This document shows positions 1 through 5,310 of a stretch of 5,310 bases of DNA, in pieces. The stretch's first letter is position 1. Every line of letters starts with the position of its first letter. Position numbers and translations under genes: made by a program. The DNA comes from Actinomycetes bacterium (GTDB lineage: Bacteria > Actinomycetota > Actinomycetes > Prado026): NCBI GenBank assembly GCA_025455945.1, contig JALOLN010000160.1:1-5310 (forward strand). The letters run 5' to 3'. The notes beneath the pieces are model-generated. The model searched no databases. It was not told the DNA's origin and was given only the letters and a program-made list of their open reading frames with translations.

Positions 1-1079
1 GCCGCCCCCCAGGGCCGGGTGGCCCCGATGTAGCCGTCGAGGTAGACCCGCGCCACCCGGACGACGTCTCCGGTGCGTGGCGCGTGGATCATGTACCCGT
101 CCCCGATGTACAGGGCGACGTGGTGGATCGTGGCCGGGTTGGCCAGGTCGGTCGCCCAGTAGAGCAGGTCGCCGGGCAGCAGCTCGGCCAGGCTCGGGTG
201 GGCGCCCACCCACCACTGCTGGCGGGAGGTCCGGGGCAGCGCGACTCCGGCCTGCCGGTAGGCCCACTGGGTGAGTCCCGAGCAGTCGAAGCTGTCCGGC
301 CCGGTGGCGGCGTACACGTAGGGAACGCCGAGCCGGCTGCGCGCCGCGGTCACGGCGGCCACCACCACGGCGGGGGTGCCCGGCGGCAGGGTCTGCGGCG
401 CGTCGGCTGCGGTGGCCAGGCTCGCCGCCGCCCGCGCGGCTGCGGCCGCCGCGGCCCTGGCCCGCTCCTCCTCGACGAGGCGCACGACGAGGGCGCTCGC
501 GGCGGCGAGCTCGCTGCGGCGCCGGCCCAGCAGGTCCTCGACCAGCGCACGGGTCTCGCGCGCCTGCTGTTCCAGCCGGGTGCGCTCGGCGGCGAGCTGG
601 TCGAGCTCGGCCCGGACCGCGGTGACCTCGGCGAGCTCGTCCTGGGTCCGGCCGAGCCCGACCCGGTCGGCGCGCAGCACCCGGCCGACGACGTCCGCCC
701 GGGTGAGGGCCTCGCTGATGTCACCGGCGCGCAGCACGGACGCGTAGAGCCCGGCGCTGCCGCCGGACATGTACAGCGCCCGCACCCTGCGGGTCGTCGT
801 GGCCCGCTCGTCGCGGGCCCGCAGCGTCAGGTCCCCGAGTCGCTCGGAGGCGCTCACGGCGGCCGTCACCACCCGGCCGAGGCGGTCCTGGACGGCGTTG
901 AGGTCCTCGGTGGCGACCTCGGCCTGCTGCTCGAGCTCGGCGACGTCGGCGCTGAGCGCCTGCGCCCGGGCCTGCGCGGACTCGATGCCCGGATCCGCCG
1001 CCGCCGCACCCGGCAGCAGCGCGACGAGCGCGAGCCCCGCGGCGCCCAGGGCGACGAGCCGGCCCCCCCGCCGGCTCAC
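1..1079 (-). CDS. Secreted coiled-coil NlpC/P60 peptidoglycan endopeptidase (RipC/CwlO/PcsB-like), 3' end outside window
   Basis: Probable cell-wall hydrolase cutting peptide stems of peptidoglycan outside the membrane. Seen: GTG start at 1079, then a signal peptide (residues 1-28, Arg-rich start, Ala/Leu core, likely cleavage after an Ala run before Asp29). Two charged helical stretches (about 31-100 and 140-207) look like coiled coils, separated by a short 'ALYMSGG' hinge near 101-107. An Ala-rich linker (208-240) leads to an NlpC/P60 domain from about 243. The expected catalytic triad is visible: Cys266 in 'FDCSGL', His320 in 'HHVALYIG' and His332 in 'MIHAP'. Domains of this family usually end soon after the visible 'GATRPWG', so only a few codons are probably missing. 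The start overlaps the stop of the preceding gene as GTGA and has no clear Shine-Dalgarno sequence, so coupled translation is inferred. The layout matches enzymes controlled by FtsEX in other bacteria; cleavage specificity cannot be read from the sequence. Family call is firm, the subfamily less so. Confidence 0.93.
   Translation of the reverse strand, partial: MSRRGGRLVALGAAGLALVALLPGAAAADPGIESAQARAQALSADVAELEQQAEVATEDLNAVQDRLGRVVTAAVSASERLGDLTLRARDERATTTRRVRALYMSGGSAGLYASVLRAGDISEALTRADVVGRVLRADRVGLGRTQDELAEVTAVRAELDQLAAERTRLEQQARETRALVEDLLGRRRSELAAASALVVRLVEEERARAAAAAAARAAASLATAADAPQTLPPGTPAVVVAAVTAARSRLGVPYVYAATGPDSFDCSGLTQWAYRQAGVALPRTSRQQWWVGAHPSLAELLPGDLLYWATDLANPATIHHVALYIGDGYMIHAPRTGDVVRVARVYLDGYIGATRPWGA
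1076..1079 (-). other. GTGA stop/start overlap, small membrane protein to P60 hydrolase
   Basis: The minus strand reads GTGA: GTG (1079-1077) starts the hydrolase and TGA (1078-1076) ends the 143-residue membrane protein gene. The sequence upstream of the GTG is C-rich with no Shine-Dalgarno match, so the hydrolase probably depends on translation of the membrane protein. Confidence 0.85.
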
Positions 1080-1507
1080 GAGGGGCGCGGGGTCTGCACG
1101 GCGGTGGCCCTGGCCACGGTCAGGTCTCGCGTGAACGACAGGCGGAAGAGCACGAGGGTGTTGACCGGCTTGCTCACCGTCACGGTGGTGGTGCCGTCGC
1201 GGGCGACCGTGAACGCCTCCAGCGTGGCCCCCGCAGCGGCCGCCGCCGCGGTCGCCGTCCGGTAGGCGTCCTCGGCGTTCTGCCGCTGCTGGAAGCCGTC
1301 CTGCCCCGCGACGGCGACCTGGGTGGCGGCGTCACTCGTGGTGACCCGACCCACGCCGACGCCGATGAAGTCGAAGAGCACGACGCCGAGCAGCGTGAGC
1401 GTGAGCGTGAGCTTGACCAGCCAGCCCAGGACGATGCCGCCGTGGTCGTCGCACCGGGGGCGGGTGCCCGGGGCGCGACGCGGTGGGAGGGGGCGTGCGG
1501 CCGTCAT
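1076..1507 (-). CDS. Small single-pass membrane protein of unknown function
   Basis: I do not recognise a named family. The 143-residue product has a basic, Pro/Arg-rich N-terminal tail (1-24), one strongly hydrophobic helix (about 25-53, including a Thr-Leu repeat), then an Ala/Thr-rich probable helix (about 58-95) and a beta-rich C-terminal part (about 96-136). The positive tail suggests N-terminus inside and C-terminal domain outside. The shape loosely resembles TadE-like or pseudopilin-like proteins, but no prepilin peptidase motif is evident, so this is only an analogy. The ATG at 1507 is the only Met start and leaves 58 bp after murJ; no good Shine-Dalgarno sequence precedes it, the nearest purine-rich GGGAG being about 13 nt away. 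Its TGA overlaps the GTG of the P60 hydrolase gene, so the two are probably translated together and may act together. The coding call rests on the hydrophobic helix, the overlap and the lack of any competing gene. Confidence 0.82.
   Translation of the reverse strand: MTAARPLPPRRAPGTRPRCDDHGGIVLGWLVKLTLTLTLLGVVLFDFIGVGVGRVTTSDAATQVAVAGQDGFQQRQNAEDAYRTATAAAAAAGATLEAFTVARDGTTTVTVSKPVNTLVLFRLSFTRDLTVARATAVQTPRPS
1392..1412. repeat. Short tandem hexamer repeat inside the small membrane protein gene
   Basis: The plus strand carries AGC followed by three GTGAGC units (1395-1400, 1401-1406, 1407-1412). On the coding strand it encodes alternating Leu and Thr (residues about 33-39) at the start of the membrane helix. 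Gain or loss of one unit would keep the frame and change the helix by two residues. Confidence 0.8.
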
Positions 1508-1565
1508 GCCGGAAGGGTCGGCTCCCAGGGGGCCGGTCTTGAGGGGTCGGCGGGCCCGAGTCGGG
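1508..1565 (-). other. 58-bp gap between murJ and the small membrane protein gene
   Basis: This is the only intergenic space in the window. It is C/G-rich and shows no -35/-10 pair and no T-tract terminator. It holds an 8-bp direct repeat, GGGTCGGC on the plus strand at 1515-1522 and 1544-1551 (29 bp apart), and next to the murJ stop a short inverted repeat (GCCCG, AGT, CGGGC; 1554-1566). I read it as a transcribed spacer within the operon, without excluding a processing or weak regulatory role. Confidence 0.5.
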
Positions 1566-3206
1566 CTAGCGCCGGCGCAGCCGCCCGGTGACGGCGTCGA
1601 CGATGGTGGCGAGCTCGCGCACCCGCATCCGCCTGGCGAGCCACAGGTAGCAGGCCCCCCCGACGAGCAGCCCCGCCGCGACCACGGCGAGGGACTCGAC
1701 GAACCCGGCCGGCAGCGGGCGCTCGACCAGCCGGGCGGCGCCGAACGCCACCGCGCCGGCGAACGTGGCGGCCAGCGTGACGCGCACGTGGGTGCGGACC
1801 ACGTCGTAGGTCTCCAGGCCGTGCAGCCGGCGCCGCAGCAGCTGCCACAGCAGCACGAGGGTCAGCAGGTAGGCCAGGGAGTAGCCGAGGGCCAGCCCCG
1901 GCACCTGGTCGCCCTCGGGCAGCCACCGGAAGAACGCGAAGGCCAGCCCGACGTTGAGGACGTTGAGCACCACCGCCACGAGGGCCGGCGTCCGGGTGTC
2001 CTCCAGGGCGTAGAAGCCGCGCAGCAGGACGTAGTAGGCGCTGAACGCGGGCAGCCCGATCGCGAACGCGGCCAAGGTGAGGCCGAGGACCTCCCCGCCG
2101 CCCACCCCGGCGTTGCCGTAGCCGAACAGCAGCACGCCGATCTGCGGGCCGAGCACGACGAACGCCGCTGCCGCCGGCACGATGAGCGCCCCGGTGAGCC
2201 GCAGCGCCCGGGCGACCTCCCGGCGCATCTCCCCGAGGCGCTGGGCGTGGGCCTGCCGGCTGAGCAGCGGCAGCAGCGCGGTGACGACCGACACGGTGAT
2301 GACCGACTGCGGCAGCATGAACACCAGGTGGGCGGAGGAGTAGACCGTGAAGCCGGCGTCGGCGGCCCTGTTGGTCGCGCCCTGGACCGCGGCCGACGTC
2401 GCCATCCGGGTGATGAACAGGTAGCCCACCTGGTTGACCAGGACGAGCACGATGGTCCACTTGGCCAGCGAGAAGGCCCGGCCCAGCCCCGTGCCACGCA
2501 GGTCGGCGCGCAGCCGCCAGCGGAAGCCGGTCCGGCGGAGGAACGGCAGCAGGACGACGGCCTGGGCGACCACCCCGAGCGTCGTCCCGATGCCGAGCAG
2601 GGCGACCTCGCGGGGCGTCACGGTGGCGGTCGCGGGGTCGGTGCCGACCGCCAGCAGGAACCCGACGGCGGCGACCACGACCACGACGTTGTTGACGATC
2701 GGGGCGAACATCGGCGCCGCGAAGTGGCCGCGGGCGTTGAGCACCTGGGACAGCATGGTGAACACGCCGTAGAAGAGGATCTGCGGCAGGCAGTACCGGG
2801 CGAAAGCGGTGGAGACCGCCAGGTCCTGCTCGGTCCAGCCCCGGGTCGCGTACAGCCGCACGAGCAGCGGAGCCAGCAGCACCGCGACGACGGTCAGCCC
2901 CAGGAGCACGACGGTGACCGCGGAGACCAGCCGTTGCGCGTAGGCGATGCCGTCGTCCGCGTCGTCCTTCATGTGCCGGACGAGCTGCGGGACGAAGACG
3001 GCGTTGAGCGCACCGCCGGCGACGAGGATGTAGACGATGTTGGGCAGGGCGTTGGCGATGGAGTAGGTGTCGGCGAAGACCGACGTCCCGATGGCCGCGA
3101 TGACGACCGAGTTGCGCACCATCCCGGTGACCCGGCTGGCGACGGTGCCCGCCGCCATCACCGAGCTGGAACGGACCAGCCCGGCGGCCCCCGGCTCCGC
3201 GCTCAC
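1566..3206 (-). CDS. murJ: Lipid II flippase MurJ (MviN family)
   Basis: Inner-membrane flippase of the MOP superfamily that moves undecaprenyl-linked lipid II to the outer face for peptidoglycan assembly. The 546-residue product has 14 hydrophobic segments, roughly at 14-40, 48-75, 91-118, 137-157, 165-187, 200-224, 246-266, 284-312, 335-362, 374-397, 406-427, 436-457, 473-493 and 503-524. The N-terminal signature 'SRVTGMVRN' (24-32) supplies Arg25 and Arg31, matching Arg18 and Arg24 of E. coli MurJ by eye; Asp46 matches Asp39. The 'LRGFYALEDTRTP' stretch (395-407) is also typical. Arg52 and Arg53 of E. coli appear as Tyr59 and Ile60, within an 'LPNIVYILVAGGALNAVFVP' stretch I regard as usual in actinomycetes. 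The protein ends in a short basic tail (Arg-Arg-Arg) after helix 14, without the long pseudokinase extension of mycobacterial MviN. The GTG start overlaps the preceding TGA, implying coupled translation. The TAG stop is followed by a 58-bp gap. Confidence 0.97.
   Translation of the reverse strand: MSAEPGAAGLVRSSSVMAAGTVASRVTGMVRNSVVIAAIGTSVFADTYSIANALPNIVYILVAGGALNAVFVPQLVRHMKDDADDGIAYAQRLVSAVTVVLLGLTVVAVLLAPLLVRLYATRGWTEQDLAVSTAFARYCLPQILFYGVFTMLSQVLNARGHFAAPMFAPIVNNVVVVVAAVGFLLAVGTDPATATVTPREVALLGIGTTLGVVAQAVVLLPFLRRTGFRWRLRADLRGTGLGRAFSLAKWTIVLVLVNQVGYLFITRMATSAAVQGATNRAADAGFTVYSSAHLVFMLPQSVITVSVVTALLPLLSRQAHAQRLGEMRREVARALRLTGALIVPAAAAFVVLGPQIGVLLFGYGNAGVGGGEVLGLTLAAFAIGLPAFSAYYVLLRGFYALEDTRTPALVAVVLNVLNVGLAFAFFRWLPEGDQVPGLALGYSLAYLLTLVLLWQLLRRRLHGLETYDVVRTHVRVTLAATFAGAVAFGAARLVERPLPAGFVESLAVVAAGLLVGGACYLWLARRMRVRELATIVDAVTGRLRRR
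3203..3206 (-). other. GTGA stop/start overlap, DUF6049 gene to murJ
   Basis: The minus strand reads GTGA: GTG (3206-3204) starts murJ and TGA (3205-3203) ends the DUF6049 gene. No strong Shine-Dalgarno sequence precedes the murJ start (the nearest purine-rich group, AGCGGA, is weak and distant), which fits ribosomes passing directly from one gene to the next. Confidence 0.85.
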
Positions 3207-5275
3207 GGCGCGGTCCGCTGACGGCCGCGGCGGACGGCCCGGCCGAGCCGGACGGCGAAGGCGACGGCGAGCAGGGCGAGCGCGGCGCCGACGATGACGG
3301 CCGCCACCCGACCCAGGCCGGTGACCTGGACCGGGATCGTCACCGGGGGGCCGTACGGTGCCCCGTCAGGGGTGAGCAGCCGGGCCTCCACGTCGACCCG
3401 GCCCACGGCGGTGGCCTCGGCGGGCACCTCCACGCTCTGCCGGCGGCCGGCGGCCACGGTGACCGGCGGTGGCGGGGTCACGCTCAGCCGGACCGCCGGG
3501 ATCGCGGTGACGCCGACCCGGACGGTGACCGCCTGCGGGAGCCCGTTGACGACGGTGACCGGGATGAGGCCGCTGCGTGCGGCGAGTGTGACCTGGCCGG
3601 TGGCCACGATCGCGACGCTGTCCCGGGCGGCCTGGATGGCCGCGGTGACCTCGGCGGCGAACGCGGCCCCCTCGGTGCGCCGGGTGCGCCAGGCTGACGA
3701 CTCCCCGCGCAGCAGCGCCCGCTCGTACCCGTCGACCAGCGGCTGCGGCTCGGTGAGGACTCCGGTCAGCTGGGTGAGGGCGCGCCGTCCGGCCGTGACC
3801 GTGGCGAGCTGGGTGGCGGCGACCTCGCGGCCGCGGACGGAGGCCGGGTAGCTCGGCTGGCGGCGGGCGGGGCCGGCGGCGGCGTCGGCGCGCAGCTGCT
3901 GCAGGGTGACCGGCTCCGCCCACGGCACCGCCGCCACGGCGGCGAACAGGTCGCGCAGGTACGCCGGGTCCGGGTCGACGTACCGGGGCGGGACGACCAC
4001 GACCGAGCGGCCGTCCGAGGGCCGCTCGGCGGTGACCACGGCCAGCTCGCTGAGGTAGCGCTGCCGGGCCACGACCGGGCCGCCCTGCGCGTCGGGGTCG
4101 CGGGCGAGCAGCCGCGACAGCCGTGCGTCGCCCACGACGGCGGTGAGGTCCGTGCCGGTGAGCGGACCGACGGCGTCCGGGGTGTAGGAGACGGTCCGTA
4201 CCGTCGGCGAGAAGCGGTCGGAGAGCACGACGGCGGCGGCACCCGTCCCGGCGAGCGTGCCCAGGGTCGCGGTGTCGGCGGTGCCCTCGTCCGGCCACGC
4301 GAGGTCGCCGCCGACCGGCCGGTCGAGGACCTCGCTCGCGACGGCCGGGCCCAGTGCGGCGGCCGTGTCCAGGCTCGCGGCCAGCCCAGCCCGGGTGACC
4401 GCGACGGCGTCGGGGTCCGCGTAGCCCACCGCGACCACGTCGGCGTCCCGGACCGCCTCGGTGAGCCGGGTCAACCAGGCCTGGGCGTCGGGGTCGGGGT
4501 CCGCCCGGACGCCGGCCGGCTCGCCCGCCACCGGAGCCCCGTCGGCGATTGCTGCCGCGGACTCGAGCTGGTCGCCGTCCACCACCCACGTGACGGCGGC
4601 ACCGTCGCCCCCCTGCACCACCCGGTCCAGGCGACCGAGCAGGTCGGCCCGCTCGGCAGCCCCGGCCGTGGGCGTGGCGGCGCCGTCCGCGCCCCGGCTG
4701 GGTGGGGCCAGCACCGGCCACAGCGTCACGACCCGCGTCGGGCGGACCCCGGCGGCATCGTCGGTCCACGGCAGGAAGGTGCGGACGGTGCCGACCCGGT
4801 CGCGCTCCCCGGAGGGCAGGGCGGCCCGGCACTCGACGGCGAGCGGGTAGACGCCGAAGCCGTCCAGCCCGAGCCGCGCCCCGGGCACGCTGATCCGCCA
4901 CTGCGCCTCCTGCCCCGGGGACAGCCGCTCGCTCACCTGCACGACGTAGTCGGCGAGCACGCCTCCCGGGGGCCGGTCGGTCGAGTCGGCGACCGCGGCC
5001 AGCTCGTCGCGTCCCCCGACCGCGACGGTGGACAGCCGCAGCTGCACGGTGACACCGGTGAGGGGGTCCTCTCCGGTGTTCAGCACCTGCCCGGCCAGGA
5101 CGAGGTCGGCGTCCGCCGCGGGCACCAGGGGGCTGAGCTCGGTGACGGTGATCCGGACCGGTTCGTCGTCCGGGTCCGCGGCCCGCACCGACCCGGCCGC
5201 GTGGTCGCCGCCGGGGGCGAGGACGACCACCGCGAGCGTCGCGAGCACCGCCGCGAGCGCCCCCGGACGCCTCAC
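3203..5275 (-). CDS. DUF6049-type exported, membrane-anchored protein encoded upstream of murJ
   Basis: Function unknown; counterpart by position and architecture of mycobacterial Rv3909. The 690-residue product has a signal peptide (1 to about 32, basic start, Ala/Val/Leu core, Ala-rich cleavage region), a beta-rich Ig-like region (about 38-170), a large alpha/beta middle region (about 180-460) opened by 'VVTLWPVLAPP', a helical stretch (about 480-560), a second Ig-like beta region (about 562-652), one membrane helix (about 654-676) and a short basic tail (Arg-Arg-Gly-Arg-Gln-Arg). This predicts almost the whole chain outside the membrane, tethered by its C-terminus. No catalytic signature is recognisable. 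The GTG start at 5275 is supported by a GGAGAG about 3-5 nt upstream and by the signal peptide beginning at once. The gene overlaps both neighbours by GTGA, so its output is probably tied to MurJ. A role with MurJ or in the wall is inferred from this linkage only. Confidence 0.92.
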   Translation of the reverse strand: MRRPGALAAVLATLAVVVLAPGGDHAAGSVRAADPDDEPVRITVTELSPLVPAADADLVLAGQVLNTGEDPLTGVTVQLRLSTVAVGGRDELAAVADSTDRPPGGVLADYVVQVSERLSPGQEAQWRISVPGARLGLDGFGVYPLAVECRAALPSGERDRVGTVRTFLPWTDDAAGVRPTRVVTLWPVLAPPSRGADGAATPTAGAAERADLLGRLDRVVQGGDGAAVTWVVDGDQLESAAAIADGAPVAGEPAGVRADPDPDAQAWLTRLTEAVRDADVVAVGYADPDAVAVTRAGLAASLDTAAALGPAVASEVLDRPVGGDLAWPDEGTADTATLGTLAGTGAAAVVLSDRFSPTVRTVSYTPDAVGPLTGTDLTAVVGDARLSRLLARDPDAQGGPVVARQRYLSELAVVTAERPSDGRSVVVVPPRYVDPDPAYLRDLFAAVAAVPWAEPVTLQQLRADAAAGPARRQPSYPASVRGREVAATQLATVTAGRRALTQLTGVLTEPQPLVDGYERALLRGESSAWRTRRTEGAAFAAEVTAAIQAARDSVAIVATGQVTLAARSGLIPVTVVNGLPQAVTVRVGVTAIPAVRLSVTPPPPVTVAAGRRQSVEVPAEATAVGRVDVEARLLTPDGAPYGPPVTIPVQVTGLGRVAAVIVGAALALLAVAFAVRLGRAVRRGRQRTAP
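5272..5275 (-). other. GTGA stop/start overlap, upstream gene to DUF6049 gene
   Basis: The minus strand reads GTGA: GTG (5275-5273) starts the DUF6049 gene and TGA (5274-5272) ends the upstream frame. This layout is typical of termination-reinitiation coupling. The upstream frame is visible for only 12 codons, so its reality depends partly on this pattern. Confidence 0.6.
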
Positions 5276-5310
5276 GCGCTCTCCGCGAGCAGCCCCGACG
5301 CCACCTCGAC
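5272..5310 (-). CDS. C-terminal end of an upstream gene, probably the NUDIX hydrolase of this cluster
   Basis: Only 12 codons and a stop are visible. The frame starting at 5310 reads Val-Glu-Val-Ala-Ser-Gly-Leu-Leu-Ala-Glu-Ser-Ala and ends in TGA at 5274-5272, which shares bases with the GTG start of the DUF6049 gene. The same GTGA overlap joins two other gene pairs in the window, which is the main reason to accept this fragment as coding; the codons are also GC-rich at third positions. In mycobacteria the gene at this place encodes a MutT4-type NUDIX protein, and a NUDIX gene here would fit, but the fragment carries no motif that shows it. Confidence 0.55.
   Translation of the reverse strand, partial: VEVASGLLAESA
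5279..5284 (-). promoter_or_regulatory. Ribosome binding site of the DUF6049 gene
   Basis: On the minus strand GGAGAG lies just before the GTG at 5275, with the GGAG core 5 nt from the start codon. It is the only clear Shine-Dalgarno sequence at a gene start in this window, it lies inside the end of the upstream gene, and it supports choosing GTG 5275 as the start. Confidence 0.6.

Noticed and set aside
84..1265. 393-codon plus-strand open frame opposite the P60 hydrolase and the small membrane protein gene
   Set aside because: Low-complexity Gly/Arg/Ala product without recognisable features; it crosses two well-supported minus-strand genes.
1508..1565. Possible promoter for the two genes after murJ
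   Set aside because: No -10 or -35 like hexamers with suitable spacing could be found in the gap, so read-through from murJ is the simpler reading.
1554..1566. Possible intrinsic terminator after murJ
   Set aside because: The stem is only 5 bp with a 3-nt loop and no T-tract follows, so it does not qualify as a terminator.
1504..2460. 318-codon minus-strand frame overlapping murJ and ending as ATGA with the small membrane protein start
   Set aside because: The neat overlap with ATG 1507 is tempting, but the product is a Pro/Arg/Ala-rich frame-shifted reading of murJ with no membrane helices or domains.
1323..3221. 632-codon plus-strand open frame lying opposite murJ
   Set aside because: Its product is rich in Gly, Asp, Arg, His and Gln with no domain or hydrophobic core, as expected from the antisense of a GC-rich gene; the opposite strand encodes an unmistakable 14-helix MurJ.
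3366..4901. 511-codon minus-strand frame inside the DUF6049 gene
   Set aside because: Arg/Gly/Pro-rich shifted frame without features; the 690-codon frame has signal peptide, anchor and sensible junctions at both ends.

Overview
The window is very GC-rich, and all genes I can support lie on the minus strand, so transcription runs from the right edge (5310) to the left edge (1). The base composition, the heavy use of GTG starts and the pairing of a DUF6049-type exported protein with MurJ point to an actinomycete (Actinomycetota). The mycobacterial counterpart of that pair is the Rv3908 (NUDIX)-Rv3909-Rv3910 (MviN) cluster. A Geodermatophilaceae-like or related soil lineage is my guess from memory of similar proteins; the sequence does not prove it.

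Layout in transcription order: (1) the last 12 codons of an upstream gene (5310-5272), by synteny probably a NUDIX hydrolase; (2) a 690-residue exported, C-terminally anchored DUF6049-type protein (5275-3203); (3) the lipid II flippase MurJ, 546 residues with 14 predicted membrane helices (3206-1566); (4) a 58-bp gap; (5) a 143-residue single-pass membrane protein of unknown function (1507-1076); (6) a secreted coiled-coil NlpC/P60 peptidoglycan hydrolase of the RipC/CwlO/PcsB type (1079 to beyond position 1). The hydrolase is almost complete, with 359 codons visible and no stop.

Three of the four gene junctions are the same four-base GTGA overlap, in which the TGA stop of one gene shares bases with the GTG start of the next. 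This suggests one translationally coupled operon. The exception is the gap after murJ, which has no convincing terminator or promoter. Functionally the window reads as an envelope-building unit: MurJ carries lipid II across the membrane, the P60 enzyme probably cuts peptide stems outside, and two membrane-tethered proteins with large extracytoplasmic parts have unknown roles. No RNA genes, CRISPR arrays, mobile elements or attachment sites were seen. The most interesting questions are the roles of the DUF6049 protein and of the small membrane protein that sits between the flippase and the hydrolase.
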